Assembly (NCBI GenBank): GCA_030583865.1
Contig: CP129479.1
Span: 322,744 to 386,743, forward strand
Origin: Thermodesulfobacteriota bacterium
Lineage (GTDB): Bacteria; Desulfobacterota; GWC2-55-46
Reading direction: 5' to 3'
DNA length: 64,000 bases
The notes below the pieces were generated by a model that searched no databases, was not told the DNA's origin, and saw only the letters and a list, made by a program, of their open reading frames with translations. Shown here in pieces: positions 1 to 8,521 of the stretch; position 1 is the stretch's first letter; every line of letters starts with the position of its first letter. Both the position numbers and the translations under genes were made by a program.

Positions 1-90
1 GCAAGGAAGGTCTACGGCGGCACGGCGCCGGAAAACGTCAAAAAGATGCTCCGGCTAGCTAAAAAGGAAATAGAAAAGGGGGCATGCTGA
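1..90 (+). CDS. argH: Argininosuccinate lyase, C-terminal end (partial)
   Basis: Only the last 29 codons lie in the window; the gene begins upstream. The peptide contains GGTAPENVKKML, which resembles the conserved C-terminal tail of argininosuccinate lyase (GGTAP followed by a charged helix). That enzyme splits argininosuccinate into arginine and fumarate in the cytoplasm. The stop TGA (88-90) overlaps the next ATG by one base, so this gene and the small lipoprotein gene are probably co-transcribed. The call rests on a short tail, so it is good but not certain. Confidence 0.75.
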   Translation, partial: ARKVYGGTAPENVKKMLRLAKKEIEKGAC

Positions 91-206
91 TGAGGTATCT
101 CATTATCCTCACGGCCCTTCTTTTACTCGCGACAGGGATTTCCGCCTGCGGCAAAAAGGGCCCGCCCTTGCCGCCGCTGGAGGAGGCAGCTTCAATAGGC
201 CGGTGA
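90..206 (+). CDS. LptM-like small lipoprotein
   Basis: This short gene encodes 38 residues. It starts with a hydrophobic signal peptide ending in a lipobox (TGISAC, Cys20), followed directly by GKKGPPLPP. A lipobox Cys followed by G-x-KGP-x-x-x-P is the signature of the LptM (YifL) family, outer-membrane lipoproteins that assist maturation of the LPS translocon LptD. In many proteobacteria the family member sits just upstream of lysA or dapF, and here lysA-dapF follow after a 324-bp gap. The start overlaps the argH stop (ATGA-like junction). The mature part is very short, so function is inferred from motif and position only. Confidence 0.75.
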   Translation: MRYLIILTALLLLATGISACGKKGPPLPPLEEAASIGR

Positions 207-530
207 GAACTTGAGAGAACCTTTTTATAAAAAGGTTTTAGAGCCGGTGGATGCAATAAGGGCTCAGGTGGCTTTTTGCCTCAAGCACTACAGTTGCATC
301 CAGCGGACCTAACACCCTTTCCAAAAATTTTTATTTCTTCCTGAAAGGGGCCCCAAAACGGGGGCCCTTTCAGGAACTAAAAGTCTTTGAAGGGGGTCTG
401 GGGGAAACTTTCTATAGAAAGTTTCCCCCAAGATTCTCGCCTGCCTATCCGAGCAGCCGTCCCGCGTTCGGTTTATATCCTATGAGCCGGGGAAGTTTTT
501 TTGATAGAATAAATCTTTTGGAGGGCATTG
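207..530. repeat. Gene-free gap with three strong palindromes before lysA
   Basis: No gene is seen in this gap. It holds three inverted repeats: a perfect 20-bp palindrome at 218-237, an arm pair of about 15 bp with a short loop at 339-375 (GC-rich core GGGGCCC), and a perfect 30-bp palindrome at 400-429 centred on CTATAG. The first may act as a terminator for argH-lptM although the T-run is poor. The others are REP-like extragenic palindromes. No clear promoter for lysA was recognised. Confidence 0.6.
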
Positions 531-1814
531 ATGCATTTTTTCGAGTACAAGGGCAAGGACTTCTACGCCGAGGGAGTACCTGTCGGGCGGATAATAAAGG
601 AGATAGGCACGCCGGTATACATCTACAGCCAGAAGACCTTGAAGCGCCACTACAAAGCCTATGACGAGGCCTTCGGGAGTGTGGCGCACCTCATCTGCTA
701 CTCCATAAAGGCGAACTCCAATATTTCGGTCCTCCGGGCCTTTGCCGAGGAGGGTAGCGGCTTCGACATAGTCTCCGGCGGGGAGCTCTTCAGGGCCCTT
801 AAGGCCGGGGCAGACCCGCGTAAGATAGTCTTTTCCGGCGTGGGCAAGAGGGAAGATGAGATAGAGTACGCGCTTAAAAGCAACATACTAATGTTCAATG
901 TGGAGTCGGCCCAGGAGCTACGCGCCATAGACGCGATAGCCGGGCGCTTGAGGAAAAAAGCGGGGATAGCCATAAGGGTAAACCCGGACGTGGACCCCAA
1001 GACCCACCCGTACATATCCACCGGGCTCAAGAAGAACAAGTTCGGAATCGAGACGGGCGAGGCGTATAAGGAATACCTGAACGCCAAAAGGCGCCTTAAG
1101 AACGTGGACCCCATCGGCATAGACTGCCACATAGGCTCGCAGATAACGAAGATCGGCCCGTTCGTGGACGCGCTCCGCAAGACGACCGATCTCCTTAAGA
1201 AGCTCAGGGCCGAAGGCGTCGAGATAAAGTACCTGGACATGGGCGGCGGTCTCGGCATCACCTATGACAGGGAAGAGCCGCCGCACCCGAGCAGATACGG
1301 CGAGGCGGTCATGAAGGGCACGAAGGGCCTCGGCGTGACATTGATATTCGAGCCCGGAAGGTCTATGGTCGGGAACGCGGGCATACTCGCAACGACCGTC
1401 GTCTACACCAAGAAGAATGCCAGGAAGAACTTCGTGATAGTGGACGCGGCCATGAACGACCTCGCGAGGCCCAGCCTCTACGGCTCGTACCACGCGATAA
1501 AGGCTGTCAAAAAGAACGGCAAGAGGGAGATGGTCGCCGACGTGGTCGGCCCGATCTGCGAATCCGGCGATTTCCTCGCCAAGGACAGGGAGATGCCGCA
1601 GGTGTCGCCCGGCGACGCGATAGCCCTCATGAGCGCGGGCGCATACGGTTTTTCAATGTCGAGCAACTACAACACCAGGCCCCGGGCCGCCGAGGTGATG
1701 GTAAGGGGCAGGGAGTTCTCGGTAATAAGGAAGAGGGAGAGCCTCGAAGACCTCGTCAGGGGAGAGGAAGCGCGTCCCGCGATGAAAAGGAAAAAGGCAG
1801 CCCGGAGAAAGTAA
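531..1814 (+). CDS. lysA: Diaminopimelate decarboxylase
   Basis: PLP-dependent enzyme of fold type III that decarboxylates meso-diaminopimelate to L-lysine, the last step of the DAP pathway. The N-terminal alanine-racemase-like barrel carries the PLP lysine in CYSIKANSN (Lys60), HIGSQ (200-204), a GGGLG phosphate loop (about 238-242) and EPGR (274-277). The C-terminal domain has the CESGD motif with catalytic Cys343. Length (427 aa) is normal; the last 10 residues are a basic tail. ATG at 531 is chosen over TTG at 528 because GGAGGG lies 5 nt upstream of 531. dapF follows after 2 bp, so the four genes lysA-dapF-dapA-dapB look like one operon. Confidence 0.95.
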   Translation: MHFFEYKGKDFYAEGVPVGRIIKEIGTPVYIYSQKTLKRHYKAYDEAFGSVAHLICYSIKANSNISVLRAFAEEGSGFDIVSGGELFRALKAGADPRKIVFSGVGKREDEIEYALKSNILMFNVESAQELRAIDAIAGRLRKKAGIAIRVNPDVDPKTHPYISTGLKKNKFGIETGEAYKEYLNAKRRLKNVDPIGIDCHIGSQITKIGPFVDALRKTTDLLKKLRAEGVEIKYLDMGGGLGITYDREEPPHPSRYGEAVMKGTKGLGVTLIFEPGRSMVGNAGILATTVVYTKKNARKNFVIVDAAMNDLARPSLYGSYHAIKAVKKNGKREMVADVVGPICESGDFLAKDREMPQVSPGDAIALMSAGAYGFSMSSNYNTRPRAAEVMVRGREFSVIRKRESLEDLVRGEEARPAMKRKKAARRK

Positions 1815-1816
1815 GG

Positions 1817-2638
1817 ATGAAGATAAAATTTTCCAAGATGCACGGCCTCGGGAACGACTTCATCGTCATAGACGCGAGGTCGAAGGAGATCCCGAGTATA
1901 GCCGGGAAGCTCAAGAAGCTATCTGACCGGCGGTTCGGGGTCGGCTTCGACCAGGCGCTCATACTGAAGGCCTCGAAAAAGGCGGACTTCAGGATGGACA
2001 TCTACAACAGCGACGGCGGCAGGGTCGAGATGTGCGGCAACGGCATACGCTGCCTTGCCGAGTACATCTGGTCGAACGGGCTTTCGAGAAAGCGCCGGCT
2101 GGACATAGAAACGCTTGCGGGTATAATAAGACCCGAAAGGAAAGGGAAGCTCGTAAGGGTGGACATGGGCGAGCCGGTCCTGGAAGGGAGCCTCGTCCCG
2201 ACGCTCGCGGAGGGCCGGATAATAGACAGGAGGCTTGCCGCGGGCGACAGGTCCTTCGAGATAACCTGCGTCTCGATGGGCAACCCGCACTGCGTGATAT
2301 ATGTGGATGACCTGGACGGGTTTCCGGTCGCGAAGTACGGCGCGCTCCTGGAGGTCAACAGGTTCTTCCCCAGGAAGACGAACGTGGAGTTCATCGAGGT
2401 CATGGGGAGGAAGAGGATAAAGATGCGGGTATGGGAGCGGGGCGCCGGAGAGACGCTTGCCTGCGGAACCGGGGCGTCTGCGGCGGCGGTCGCGTCCATT
2501 CTGAAGGGCCTTACGGACAACAAGGTCGCGGTCCTCCTGAAGGGCGGCAGGCTCGATATCGAATGGTCGAAGAAGGACAACCACGTATACATGACCGGAC
2601 CGGCGGAAGAGGTCTTCAGGGGAGAGGTAAAGGTTTGA
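1817..2638 (+). CDS. dapF: Diaminopimelate epimerase
   Basis: Cofactor-independent racemase converting LL- to meso-diaminopimelate, supplying both LysA and peptidoglycan synthesis. Both active-site cysteines are visible: Cys73 in VEMCGNGIRC and Cys216 in ETLACGTGASA. The family start motif KMHGLGNDFIVID is at residues 7-19. Length 273 aa is typical. The gene begins 2 bp after lysA and is followed by dapA after 26 bp. Confidence 0.96.
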   Translation: MKIKFSKMHGLGNDFIVIDARSKEIPSIAGKLKKLSDRRFGVGFDQALILKASKKADFRMDIYNSDGGRVEMCGNGIRCLAEYIWSNGLSRKRRLDIETLAGIIRPERKGKLVRVDMGEPVLEGSLVPTLAEGRIIDRRLAAGDRSFEITCVSMGNPHCVIYVDDLDGFPVAKYGALLEVNRFFPRKTNVEFIEVMGRKRIKMRVWERGAGETLACGTGASAAAVASILKGLTDNKVAVLLKGGRLDIEWSKKDNHVYMTGPAEEVFRGEVKV

Positions 2639-2664
2639 GAGGGAAAACCGGCAAGGAGGAAGAA

Positions 2665-3555
2665 ATGTTCACAGGCTCGATAACCGCCCTGGTCACGCCC
2701 TTCAGGGACGGAAGGGTCGATGAGGAGGCCCTCAAGAGGCTCGTCGAGTTTCAGATAACTAACGGCTCGGACGGGCTCGTGCCGTGCGGAACGACCGGCG
2801 AGTCCGCGACCCTTTCCTACGAGGAGCATGACAGGGTAATAGAGCTCACCATAGAGGCCGCCGCCGGCAGGGTCCCTGTCATAGCCGGGACAGGCTCAAA
2901 CTCCACGGCAGAGACCATAGCCCTCACGAAGCACGCCGAGAGCGCTGGCGCAAAGGCCGCTCTCCTCATAACGCCCTACTACAACAAGCCGACCCAGCAG
3001 GGCCTTTACGAGCATTACAGGAAGGTGGCCGAGGAGGTCTCCATTCCCATAATATTATACAACGTGCCCGGGAGGACCAGCGTAAACATGCTCCCGGAGA
3101 CGACCGCGAGGCTTTCGGAGCTTAAGAACATAGTCGGGATTAAAGAGGCGACCGGCGACCTCAAGCAGGTGAGCGACACCATCGAGTTCTCGAAAAAGGG
3201 CTTCATCGTCCTCTCGGGAGACGACTTCACGACCCTGCCGCTTCTCGCGATAGGCGGGCACGGCGTGATATCCGTCACCTCGAACGTGGTCCCCGGCATG
3301 GTATCTGATATGATAAAGGCGTTCAGGCGGGGCGACCTCAACGGGGCCCGGGACCTCCATTACAGGCTCGAGCCCCTAAATAGGGCCATGTTCGTGGAGA
3401 CGAACCCTGTCCCGGTGAAGACGGCCCTTTCCATGATGGGCATGATAGGCCCCGAGATGAGGCTTCCGCTCGTGGGCATGAAGGATGAGAATAGGGAAAG
3501 GCTCGCGTCCGTCCTGGACGGCTTCGGGCTATTGGCGAAAGGAGCCCGGAGATGA
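2665..3555 (+). CDS. dapA: 4-hydroxy-tetrahydrodipicolinate synthase
   Basis: Class I aldolase condensing pyruvate with aspartate semialdehyde, the committed step of the lysine/DAP pathway. The 296-residue TIM barrel shows the GTTGES phosphate/carboxylate loop (42-47), Tyr132 of the catalytic triad and the Schiff-base Lys160 in IVGIKEATGD. ATG at 2665 is supported by AAGGAGGA a few bases upstream (2653-2660). The reading frame stays open further upstream inside dapF, but that part has no family similarity. dapB overlaps the stop by 4 bp. Confidence 0.96.
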   Translation: MFTGSITALVTPFRDGRVDEEALKRLVEFQITNGSDGLVPCGTTGESATLSYEEHDRVIELTIEAAAGRVPVIAGTGSNSTAETIALTKHAESAGAKAALLITPYYNKPTQQGLYEHYRKVAEEVSIPIILYNVPGRTSVNMLPETTARLSELKNIVGIKEATGDLKQVSDTIEFSKKGFIVLSGDDFTTLPLLAIGGHGVISVTSNVVPGMVSDMIKAFRRGDLNGARDLHYRLEPLNRAMFVETNPVPVKTALSMMGMIGPEMRLPLVGMKDENRERLASVLDGFGLLAKGARR

Positions 3556-4361
3556 TCAGGATAGCGGTGACCGGCGCTGCCGGGAGGATGGGCAGGGCCA
3601 TAGTAAGCGCGATAGAGGCGAACCCCGCGACCTCCTTTGCCGGGGCCCTTGAAAGGGAGGACTCCCCGTACCTCGGGAAGGACGCGGGCGAGATGGCAGG
3701 AATAGGAAAATCGGGTATAAGGATAACCGACAGCCCGGAAAAGGCGTTCAGGAAGGCGGACGCGATAATAGACTTCAGCACCCCCGAATCTTCCATGAGG
3801 ATACTGGAGCTTGCCGTAAGGTCCGGGAAGGCGCTGGTAATAGGGACTACCGGGTTCTCCTTCCACCAGCGGGACGAGATAAAGGAGATCTCCGGGGGCG
3901 GAAAGGTCGTGATGGCCCCTAACATGTCCGTGGGCGTAAACCTCCTTCTGAGGCTCGTACAGGAGGCGGCAATGGTCGTGGGCAGGGAATATGACATCGA
4001 GATCATCGAGGCGCACCACAGGCACAAGAAGGACGCCCCGTCAGGGACGGCGCTCCGGATAGCCGAGGTCGCCGCGAGCGCGGTGGGGCGGGACCTCGAC
4101 AGCGTCGCGGTTTATGAAAGGAAAGGGATAATCGGCGAGAGGAAGCCCGAGGAGATAGGCATACAGACAATAAGGGCCGGGGACATAGTGGGCGACCACA
4201 CCATAATATTCGCGGGGCCCGGCGAGAGGATAGAGATAACCCACAAGGCCTCGTCAAGGGACACTTTCGCGGCGGGTGCCGTGAGGGCCGCGGTCTGGGT
4301 GATGGACAAGCCGAACGGGCTTTATGACATGCAGGACGTGCTGGGGCTTAAGCGCCTCTAA
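3552..4361 (+). CDS. dapB: 4-hydroxy-tetrahydrodipicolinate reductase
   Basis: NAD(P)H-dependent reductase acting on the DapA product. An N-terminal Rossmann motif GAAGRMGR is at residues 8-15, and the catalytic/substrate segment HHRHKKDAPSGTA lies near residue 160. Length 269 aa is standard. The start codon overlaps the dapA stop (ATGA), implying translational coupling. It is the last gene of the lysA-dapFAB run; about 100 bp separate it from the next gene. Confidence 0.96.
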   Translation: MIRIAVTGAAGRMGRAIVSAIEANPATSFAGALEREDSPYLGKDAGEMAGIGKSGIRITDSPEKAFRKADAIIDFSTPESSMRILELAVRSGKALVIGTTGFSFHQRDEIKEISGGGKVVMAPNMSVGVNLLLRLVQEAAMVVGREYDIEIIEAHHRHKKDAPSGTALRIAEVAASAVGRDLDSVAVYERKGIIGERKPEEIGIQTIRAGDIVGDHTIIFAGPGERIEITHKASSRDTFAAGAVRAAVWVMDKPNGLYDMQDVLGLKRL

Positions 4362-4464
4362 ACGGTTCCCGTGAGATAGAGTTTTCGATGTATCGCCCAG
4401 GAGTGTTTTTTTTAACCGGGCTTTCAGCGGGCCCGGTCAATCGGCCCAAACCAAAGGAGAGAAG

Positions 4465-5232
4465 ATGAAAAGGATAAAGGTCCTGGCACTCGTTTCAGCA
4501 CTGGCAATAGCCGCCTCGTACGCCCCCGGGGCCGGGGCCTTCGAGTCGAAAGGGGGGAACTGCGCCGAGTGCCATACACTCTCCAACGATGAGGCCTCGA
4601 AACTCCTTAAGGCCGACAAGTTCAAGGCCCAGGTCAAGGAGGTCCGCTTGAGCCCCGTGAAGGGCCTATGGGAGGTGGAGCTGGTCCAGGGAGAAAAGGT
4701 CATAATCGTCCACGTGGACTTCGCGAAAAAGACCCTCATAGAGGGGAAGCTCACGGAGCTGGCCGAGCTCGGCGAGCCGAAGCCGCTCCGGAAAGTCGAC
4801 CTCAAGGACGTTTCGCTTGAAAAGGCCGTTGTCATGGGAGACCCCAAGGCGGAGAAGAAGGTTGTGGTCTTCAGCGACCCGGACTGCCCGTACTGCGCCA
4901 GGCTGCACGAGGAGCTCAAAAAGATAAACGCCGAGAGGAAGGACATCGCCTTTTACATTAAGATGTACCCCCTCGCGATACACCCCAACGCCTATGAGAA
5001 GAGCAAGGCCATCGCCTGCAAGAAGTCGATAAAGCTCCTTGAGGACGCCTTTGCCGGGAAGAAGCTCCCCAAGCCCGATTGCGAGACCCAGGAAGTGGAC
5101 AATAACATCCGGCTCGCCGAGGGGCTCGGCATAAACGGCACCCCGGCCCTAGTCATGCCCGACGGCAGGCTCTTCCCCGGGTACGCGCCCGCGGATGTGC
5201 TCATCGGGGTCATAGACAACCGGAAGAACTGA
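4465..5232 (+). CDS. DsbC-like periplasmic thiol:disulfide protein with a CxxCH motif
   Basis: Secreted protein of 255 aa with an N-terminal signal peptide (about residues 1-25). Directly after it comes C33-A-E-C36-H37, a motif of the kind that binds c-type haem. Residues 45-110 resemble a DsbC/DsbG dimerisation region. From about residue 125 there is a thioredoxin-fold domain with active site Cys141-Pro-Tyr-Cys144 and the cis-proline loop GTPALV (Pro227). In the family this domain isomerises or reduces disulfides in the periplasm, often for c-type cytochrome maturation. Two more cysteines (about 185 and 206) lie in the insert helix. The CxxCH could bind haem or be a second dithiol; the sequence alone cannot decide. 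AGGAGA lies upstream of the ATG. Confidence 0.82.
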   Translation: MKRIKVLALVSALAIAASYAPGAGAFESKGGNCAECHTLSNDEASKLLKADKFKAQVKEVRLSPVKGLWEVELVQGEKVIIVHVDFAKKTLIEGKLTELAELGEPKPLRKVDLKDVSLEKAVVMGDPKAEKKVVVFSDPDCPYCARLHEELKKINAERKDIAFYIKMYPLAIHPNAYEKSKAIACKKSIKLLEDAFAGKKLPKPDCETQEVDNNIRLAEGLGINGTPALVMPDGRLFPGYAPADVLIGVIDNRKN

Positions 5233-5391
5233 CATCCCGAAATAAGGCCTCAAGCCGGGCCTTCTTCAGGCCGAAGAAGAGGAATGAACTTGCTTTGGCA
5301 GAATTCCAGATTTGCCTTGACTTTTGCCGGTATAAAACGATAAGAAACAGGCAGGTCCGGTGCGTATCGCGCACGGGGGCGGAACGAATGG

Positions 5392-5463
<72 letters not shown>

Positions 5464-5477
5464 TTTTTAAAAAATAA

Positions 5478-5506
5478 ATGTTAAGGTAAAAGGCCTGTTT
5501 TGTCAA
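5478..5506 (-). promoter_or_regulatory. Sigma70-type promoter of tRNA-Thr
   Basis: On the minus strand a perfect -35 box TTGACA (5501-5506) is followed after exactly 17 bp by TAACAT (5478-5483), a good -10 box. Transcription would begin about 7 nt before the tRNA 5' end. Confidence 0.7.
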
Positions 5507-5560
5507 GTTTTTTTGAGTCAAAAAGGCCCTGGCCGCGGCTATTCCGGTCCTGAAAGGCGT

Positions 5561-7012
5561 ATGGGCGTAGACACTATGACAATCGAGAGGACGAACAGCA
5601 ACAAGGTCCTCATAATCGACGACAACCTCACCAATAAGGCCGCGATCGAGGACGTCCTAGCCGAGAACGGGTTCGAGACCAAAGCCGCTGCTGACGGCAA
5701 GGAGGGGCTCCGGATACTCCATGAATGGGTGCCGAATGTAATACTCCTCGACCTGGTCATGCCAGGCATGGACGGAATGAGCGTCTGCCGCGAGATCAGG
5801 CGGATGAACATCTCCCCCCGGCCCTCCATAATCATAATCTCCGTTAAGGACGACAAGGAATCCATCGTAAACGCGCTTACGAGCGGGGCCGACGACTTCA
5901 TAGTTAAGCCCCTGAACGGGGCCGAGCTCGTGGCCAGGGTAAAGGCCCAGAAGAGGATATGCGAATTCTACAGTGAGCTCGAGGAGGACAAGAAAAACCT
6001 CGAGACGCTCCTCGACATCACGACGGCAATGGCCGCCACCCTCGACGCCTCGGAGATACTCGGCACCATAGTGGACAAGGTTGCCGCGACGACCAACGCC
6101 GTCAGGTGCTCGATTGTGCTGATATCAACGCACGAGAACGAGGGCTACGTGCTCGCCTCACACGAGGACCCGCAGGTAAAGGAGCTCAAGATCGACCTTT
6201 CCAAGTATCCCGAGATAAAGCAGGTCATGTCGAGCAAGATGCCGCTCGCGCTCGAGGATGTGCTCGGGAACCCCATAATGTCCCAGGTCCGCGACAATAT
6301 AAAAGACCTGGCGGGCATGAGCATCCTCATCCTCCCCATAGTATTCAACGACGAGGTCCTCGGCACCCTCTTCCTCAGGACCAGGAAGAAAAAGAACGGG
6401 TTCACGCAGAAGGAGATAGACTTCTGCAGGATAGTGGCCAACGCCTCCTTCCACGCGCTCAGGAACGCTCGCCTCTTCGAGAAGGTGGTGAAGGAGAAGG
6501 ACGTCCTGAAGGAGATGGCCGTAAGGGACCACCTCACTAACCTCTACAACCACAACTTCTTCTATTCGAGGCTCGAAGAGGAGTTCGAGAGGGCGGTTAG
6601 GTACGAAACGCCCCTTTCCCTCATAATGATCGACATCGACAATTTCAAGAACATAAACGACACCTACGGCCACAGGGTGGGCGACATGGTCTTGAAGGAA
6701 ATATCCGCCCTCATCAAGAAGGGCGTGAGGAAGACGGACATAGTGGCCCGCTACGGAGGGGAGGAGTTCTCGGTCATACTCCCGCACACGCTTTTGAAGG
6801 GCGCGATCGACGAGGCCGAGAGGCTCCGCGAGATGATAGAGGCGCACGCGTACGCCGGGCTCGTGAACCAGAGGATAACCGTAAGCATCGGGGTCGCCTC
6901 ATATCCGCAGAAGGGGGCAATGAACTCCGGCGACCTCGTGAACCACGCGGACGACGCGCTTTACAAGGCCAAGTGGAGCGGGAAGAACTGCGTTAAGGTG
7001 GCCGAGGTGTAA
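5561..7012 (+). CDS. Response regulator with GAF and diguanylate cyclase (GGDEF) domains
   Basis: Cytoplasmic signalling protein of about 483 aa. An N-terminal receiver domain carries the acidic pair near residue 20 and the phospho-acceptor Asp64 in ILLDLVMPGMDG. Then comes a short coiled linker, a GAF-type domain (about 155-300) and a C-terminal GGDEF domain. Its active site is GGEEF (about 399-403), a catalytically competent form, and five residues upstream is RKTD, an RxxD inhibitory site. It should make cyclic di-GMP when phosphorylated and be product-inhibited. No histidine kinase is adjacent. ATG 5561 is chosen; TTG 5513 and ATG 5576 are alternatives, and no ribosome site is strong. Confidence 0.88.
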   Translation: MGVDTMTIERTNSNKVLIIDDNLTNKAAIEDVLAENGFETKAAADGKEGLRILHEWVPNVILLDLVMPGMDGMSVCREIRRMNISPRPSIIIISVKDDKESIVNALTSGADDFIVKPLNGAELVARVKAQKRICEFYSELEEDKKNLETLLDITTAMAATLDASEILGTIVDKVAATTNAVRCSIVLISTHENEGYVLASHEDPQVKELKIDLSKYPEIKQVMSSKMPLALEDVLGNPIMSQVRDNIKDLAGMSILILPIVFNDEVLGTLFLRTRKKKNGFTQKEIDFCRIVANASFHALRNARLFEKVVKEKDVLKEMAVRDHLTNLYNHNFFYSRLEEEFERAVRYETPLSLIMIDIDNFKNINDTYGHRVGDMVLKEISALIKKGVRKTDIVARYGGEEFSVILPHTLLKGAIDEAERLREMIEAHAYAGLVNQRITVSIGVASYPQKGAMNSGDLVNHADDALYKAKWSGKNCVKVAEV

Positions 7013-7013
7013 A

Positions 7014-7155
7014 GGCAACCTCCAAAAATCGATCTTTTCCCCGGATTCTGTGTCAGGCCGGGAATAAAAATGCTCACATATTATCATATATGCTGCGCTT
7101 TTTATTCCCGGCCTTCCTTGACTGCGGGAAAAACCTCTAATTCTTAGAGATTGCC
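7014..7155. repeat. Family A palindromic repeat, copy A1
   Basis: 142-bp element bounded by GGCAACCTC at the left and its near-complement at the right, beginning 2 bp after the GGDEF gene stop. The inner hairpin arms GGCCGGGAATAAAAATG and CTTTTTATTCCCGGCC are fully complementary over the GC part. Similar copies occur near 21.7, 31.5, 34.2, 36.1, 37.8 and 55.9 kb, all in this orientation. Confidence 0.85.
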
Positions 7156-7175
7156 ATAAATTGTATTCGGGAAGG

Positions 7176-7204
7176 AAAGGCGGGCTTTGAGCCCGCCTTT
7201 TTTA
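7176..7204 (+). terminator. Intrinsic terminator between convergent genes
   Basis: A perfect 10-bp stem AAAGGCGGGC / GCCCGCCTTT with a 5-nt loop is followed by a T-rich run on the plus strand. It ends the GGDEF gene and may also serve thiC, whose stop is immediately beside it on the minus strand. Confidence 0.8.
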
Positions 7205-8470
7205 TTTCTGTATCTTTATCGCGCAGAGGCTCCCGCACATGGTGCAGACGCTCTCGTCCTCGGGCGGGCTCGTCTCCCTTATGGCCCTGGCCCTTTTAGG
7301 GTCTATCGAGAGCCTTATCTGCTCCTCCCAGTCGAGGGCCTTCCTTGCCCTGGCGAGCCTTATGTCGGCTTCCATAGCGCCCTTGGCCTTTTTCGATATG
7401 TCCCCGGCGTGCGCGGCTATGCGCGAAGCCATGACCCCCTCGCGGACGTCTTCGACCGTCGGCAGCCTCAGGTGCTCGCTCGGGGTAACATAGCAGAGGA
7501 AATCCGCCCCGGCAGCGGCGGCTATGGCCCCGCCGATAGCGGATGTTATGTGGTCGTATCCCGGCGCTATGTCGGTTACGAGCGGGCCGAGCACATAGAA
7601 GGGCGCGCCGTTACAGAGCCGCTTCTGGATGGTTATGTTCGCCTCTATCTGGTCGAGCGGCACGTGCCCCGGGCCTTCTATCATGACCTGCACGCCTTCG
7701 TCGAAGGCCATTTTCGCAAGCTCGCCGAGCGTTATGAGCTCATGTACCTGGCCCCTGTCCGTCGCGTCTGCAAGGCAGCCGGGGCGTAGGCCGTCGCCGA
7801 GGCTCAAGACCATGTCGTACTTTTTTGCGATCTTCAAGAGCCTGTCATAGCCCTCGTAAAGCGGGTTCTCTTTCTTGTTGAACTTCATCCACTCGGCCGT
7901 GAGGGCGCCGCCCCTGCTGACGATACCCATTATGCGCCCTTCTTGCCTTACCCTCTCAACCGAGCTCCGCGTAACGCCGCAGTGGACTGTCACGAAGTCC
8001 ACCCCGTCCTCGGCATGGGCCTCGATAGAATCGAACATCTCATCCGGCTCGAGCTCTACAAACGACTTGCCTTTCTTTCTGGCGTCATAGGCGGCCTGGT
8101 AGATGGGTACGGTGCCTATAGGCACCGTCGATTCGGACATAACTGCCTTCCTTATGGCGGATACGTCCCCGCCGGTCGAGAGGTCCATCACGGCATCGGC
8201 CCCGGCTTCGATGGCGGCCCTGAGCTTTGTAAGCTCTTCCTCTATGTCGGCCCTGTCCTGCGAAGAGCCTATGTTGGCGTTGACCTTGGTCCTGAGGCCC
8301 CGCCCGACTGCAAGGCCCTGTATGGAGCGGTGCAGCCTGTTTTTCGTGATTACGACAGTTCCGTCCTCAACGCCCTTTCTTATGAAGTCCGGGTCTACGC
8401 CTTCGGAGGATGCCGCGCTCCGCATCTCTTCGGTTGTAACGCCCTTGCGGGCGGCCTCAAGCTGTGTCAT
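7202..8470 (-). CDS. thiC: Phosphomethylpyrimidine synthase ThiC
   Basis: Radical SAM-type enzyme that rearranges aminoimidazole ribotide to hydroxymethylpyrimidine phosphate for thiamine. The 422-residue form lacks the long N-terminal domain of enterobacterial ThiC, as is usual in anaerobes. The iron-sulfur motif near the C-terminus is C409-x2-C412-x3-C416 (CTMCGSLC), the spacing seen in the short ThiC group. AAGGAG sits just upstream of the ATG. It is the last gene of the riboswitch-controlled operon; 51 bp with a small imperfect hairpin separate it from thiE. Confidence 0.95.
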   Translation of the reverse strand: MTQLEAARKGVTTEEMRSAASSEGVDPDFIRKGVEDGTVVITKNRLHRSIQGLAVGRGLRTKVNANIGSSQDRADIEEELTKLRAAIEAGADAVMDLSTGGDVSAIRKAVMSESTVPIGTVPIYQAAYDARKKGKSFVELEPDEMFDSIEAHAEDGVDFVTVHCGVTRSSVERVRQEGRIMGIVSRGGALTAEWMKFNKKENPLYEGYDRLLKIAKKYDMVLSLGDGLRPGCLADATDRGQVHELITLGELAKMAFDEGVQVMIEGPGHVPLDQIEANITIQKRLCNGAPFYVLGPLVTDIAPGYDHITSAIGGAIAAAAGADFLCYVTPSEHLRLPTVEDVREGVMASRIAAHAGDISKKAKGAMEADIRLARARKALDWEEQIRLSIDPKRARAIRETSPPEDESVCTMCGSLCAIKIQK

Positions 8471-8521
8471 TTCCGCTCCTTTTTTAGCAACCTCTGATTG
8501 TCTAACTTTCAGAGGCTGTCT

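Noticed and set aside
698-1493. Long open frames antisense to lysA
   Set aside because: They lie opposite a clear enzyme gene, have no recognisable domains or ribosome sites and are explained by GC-rich third positions. The same holds for antisense frames across most other genes.
5318-5345. TTGACT...GATAAG promoter-like pair on the plus strand before tRNA-Thr
   Set aside because: Nothing on the plus strand follows for over 200 bp except the antisense of the tRNA, and the -10 is poor.
8487-8519. Short GCAACCTCT...AGAGG hairpin between thiE and thiC as a mini family A copy
   Set aside because: Only the terminal 9 bp resemble family A and the centre is unrelated; too short to count as a copy.
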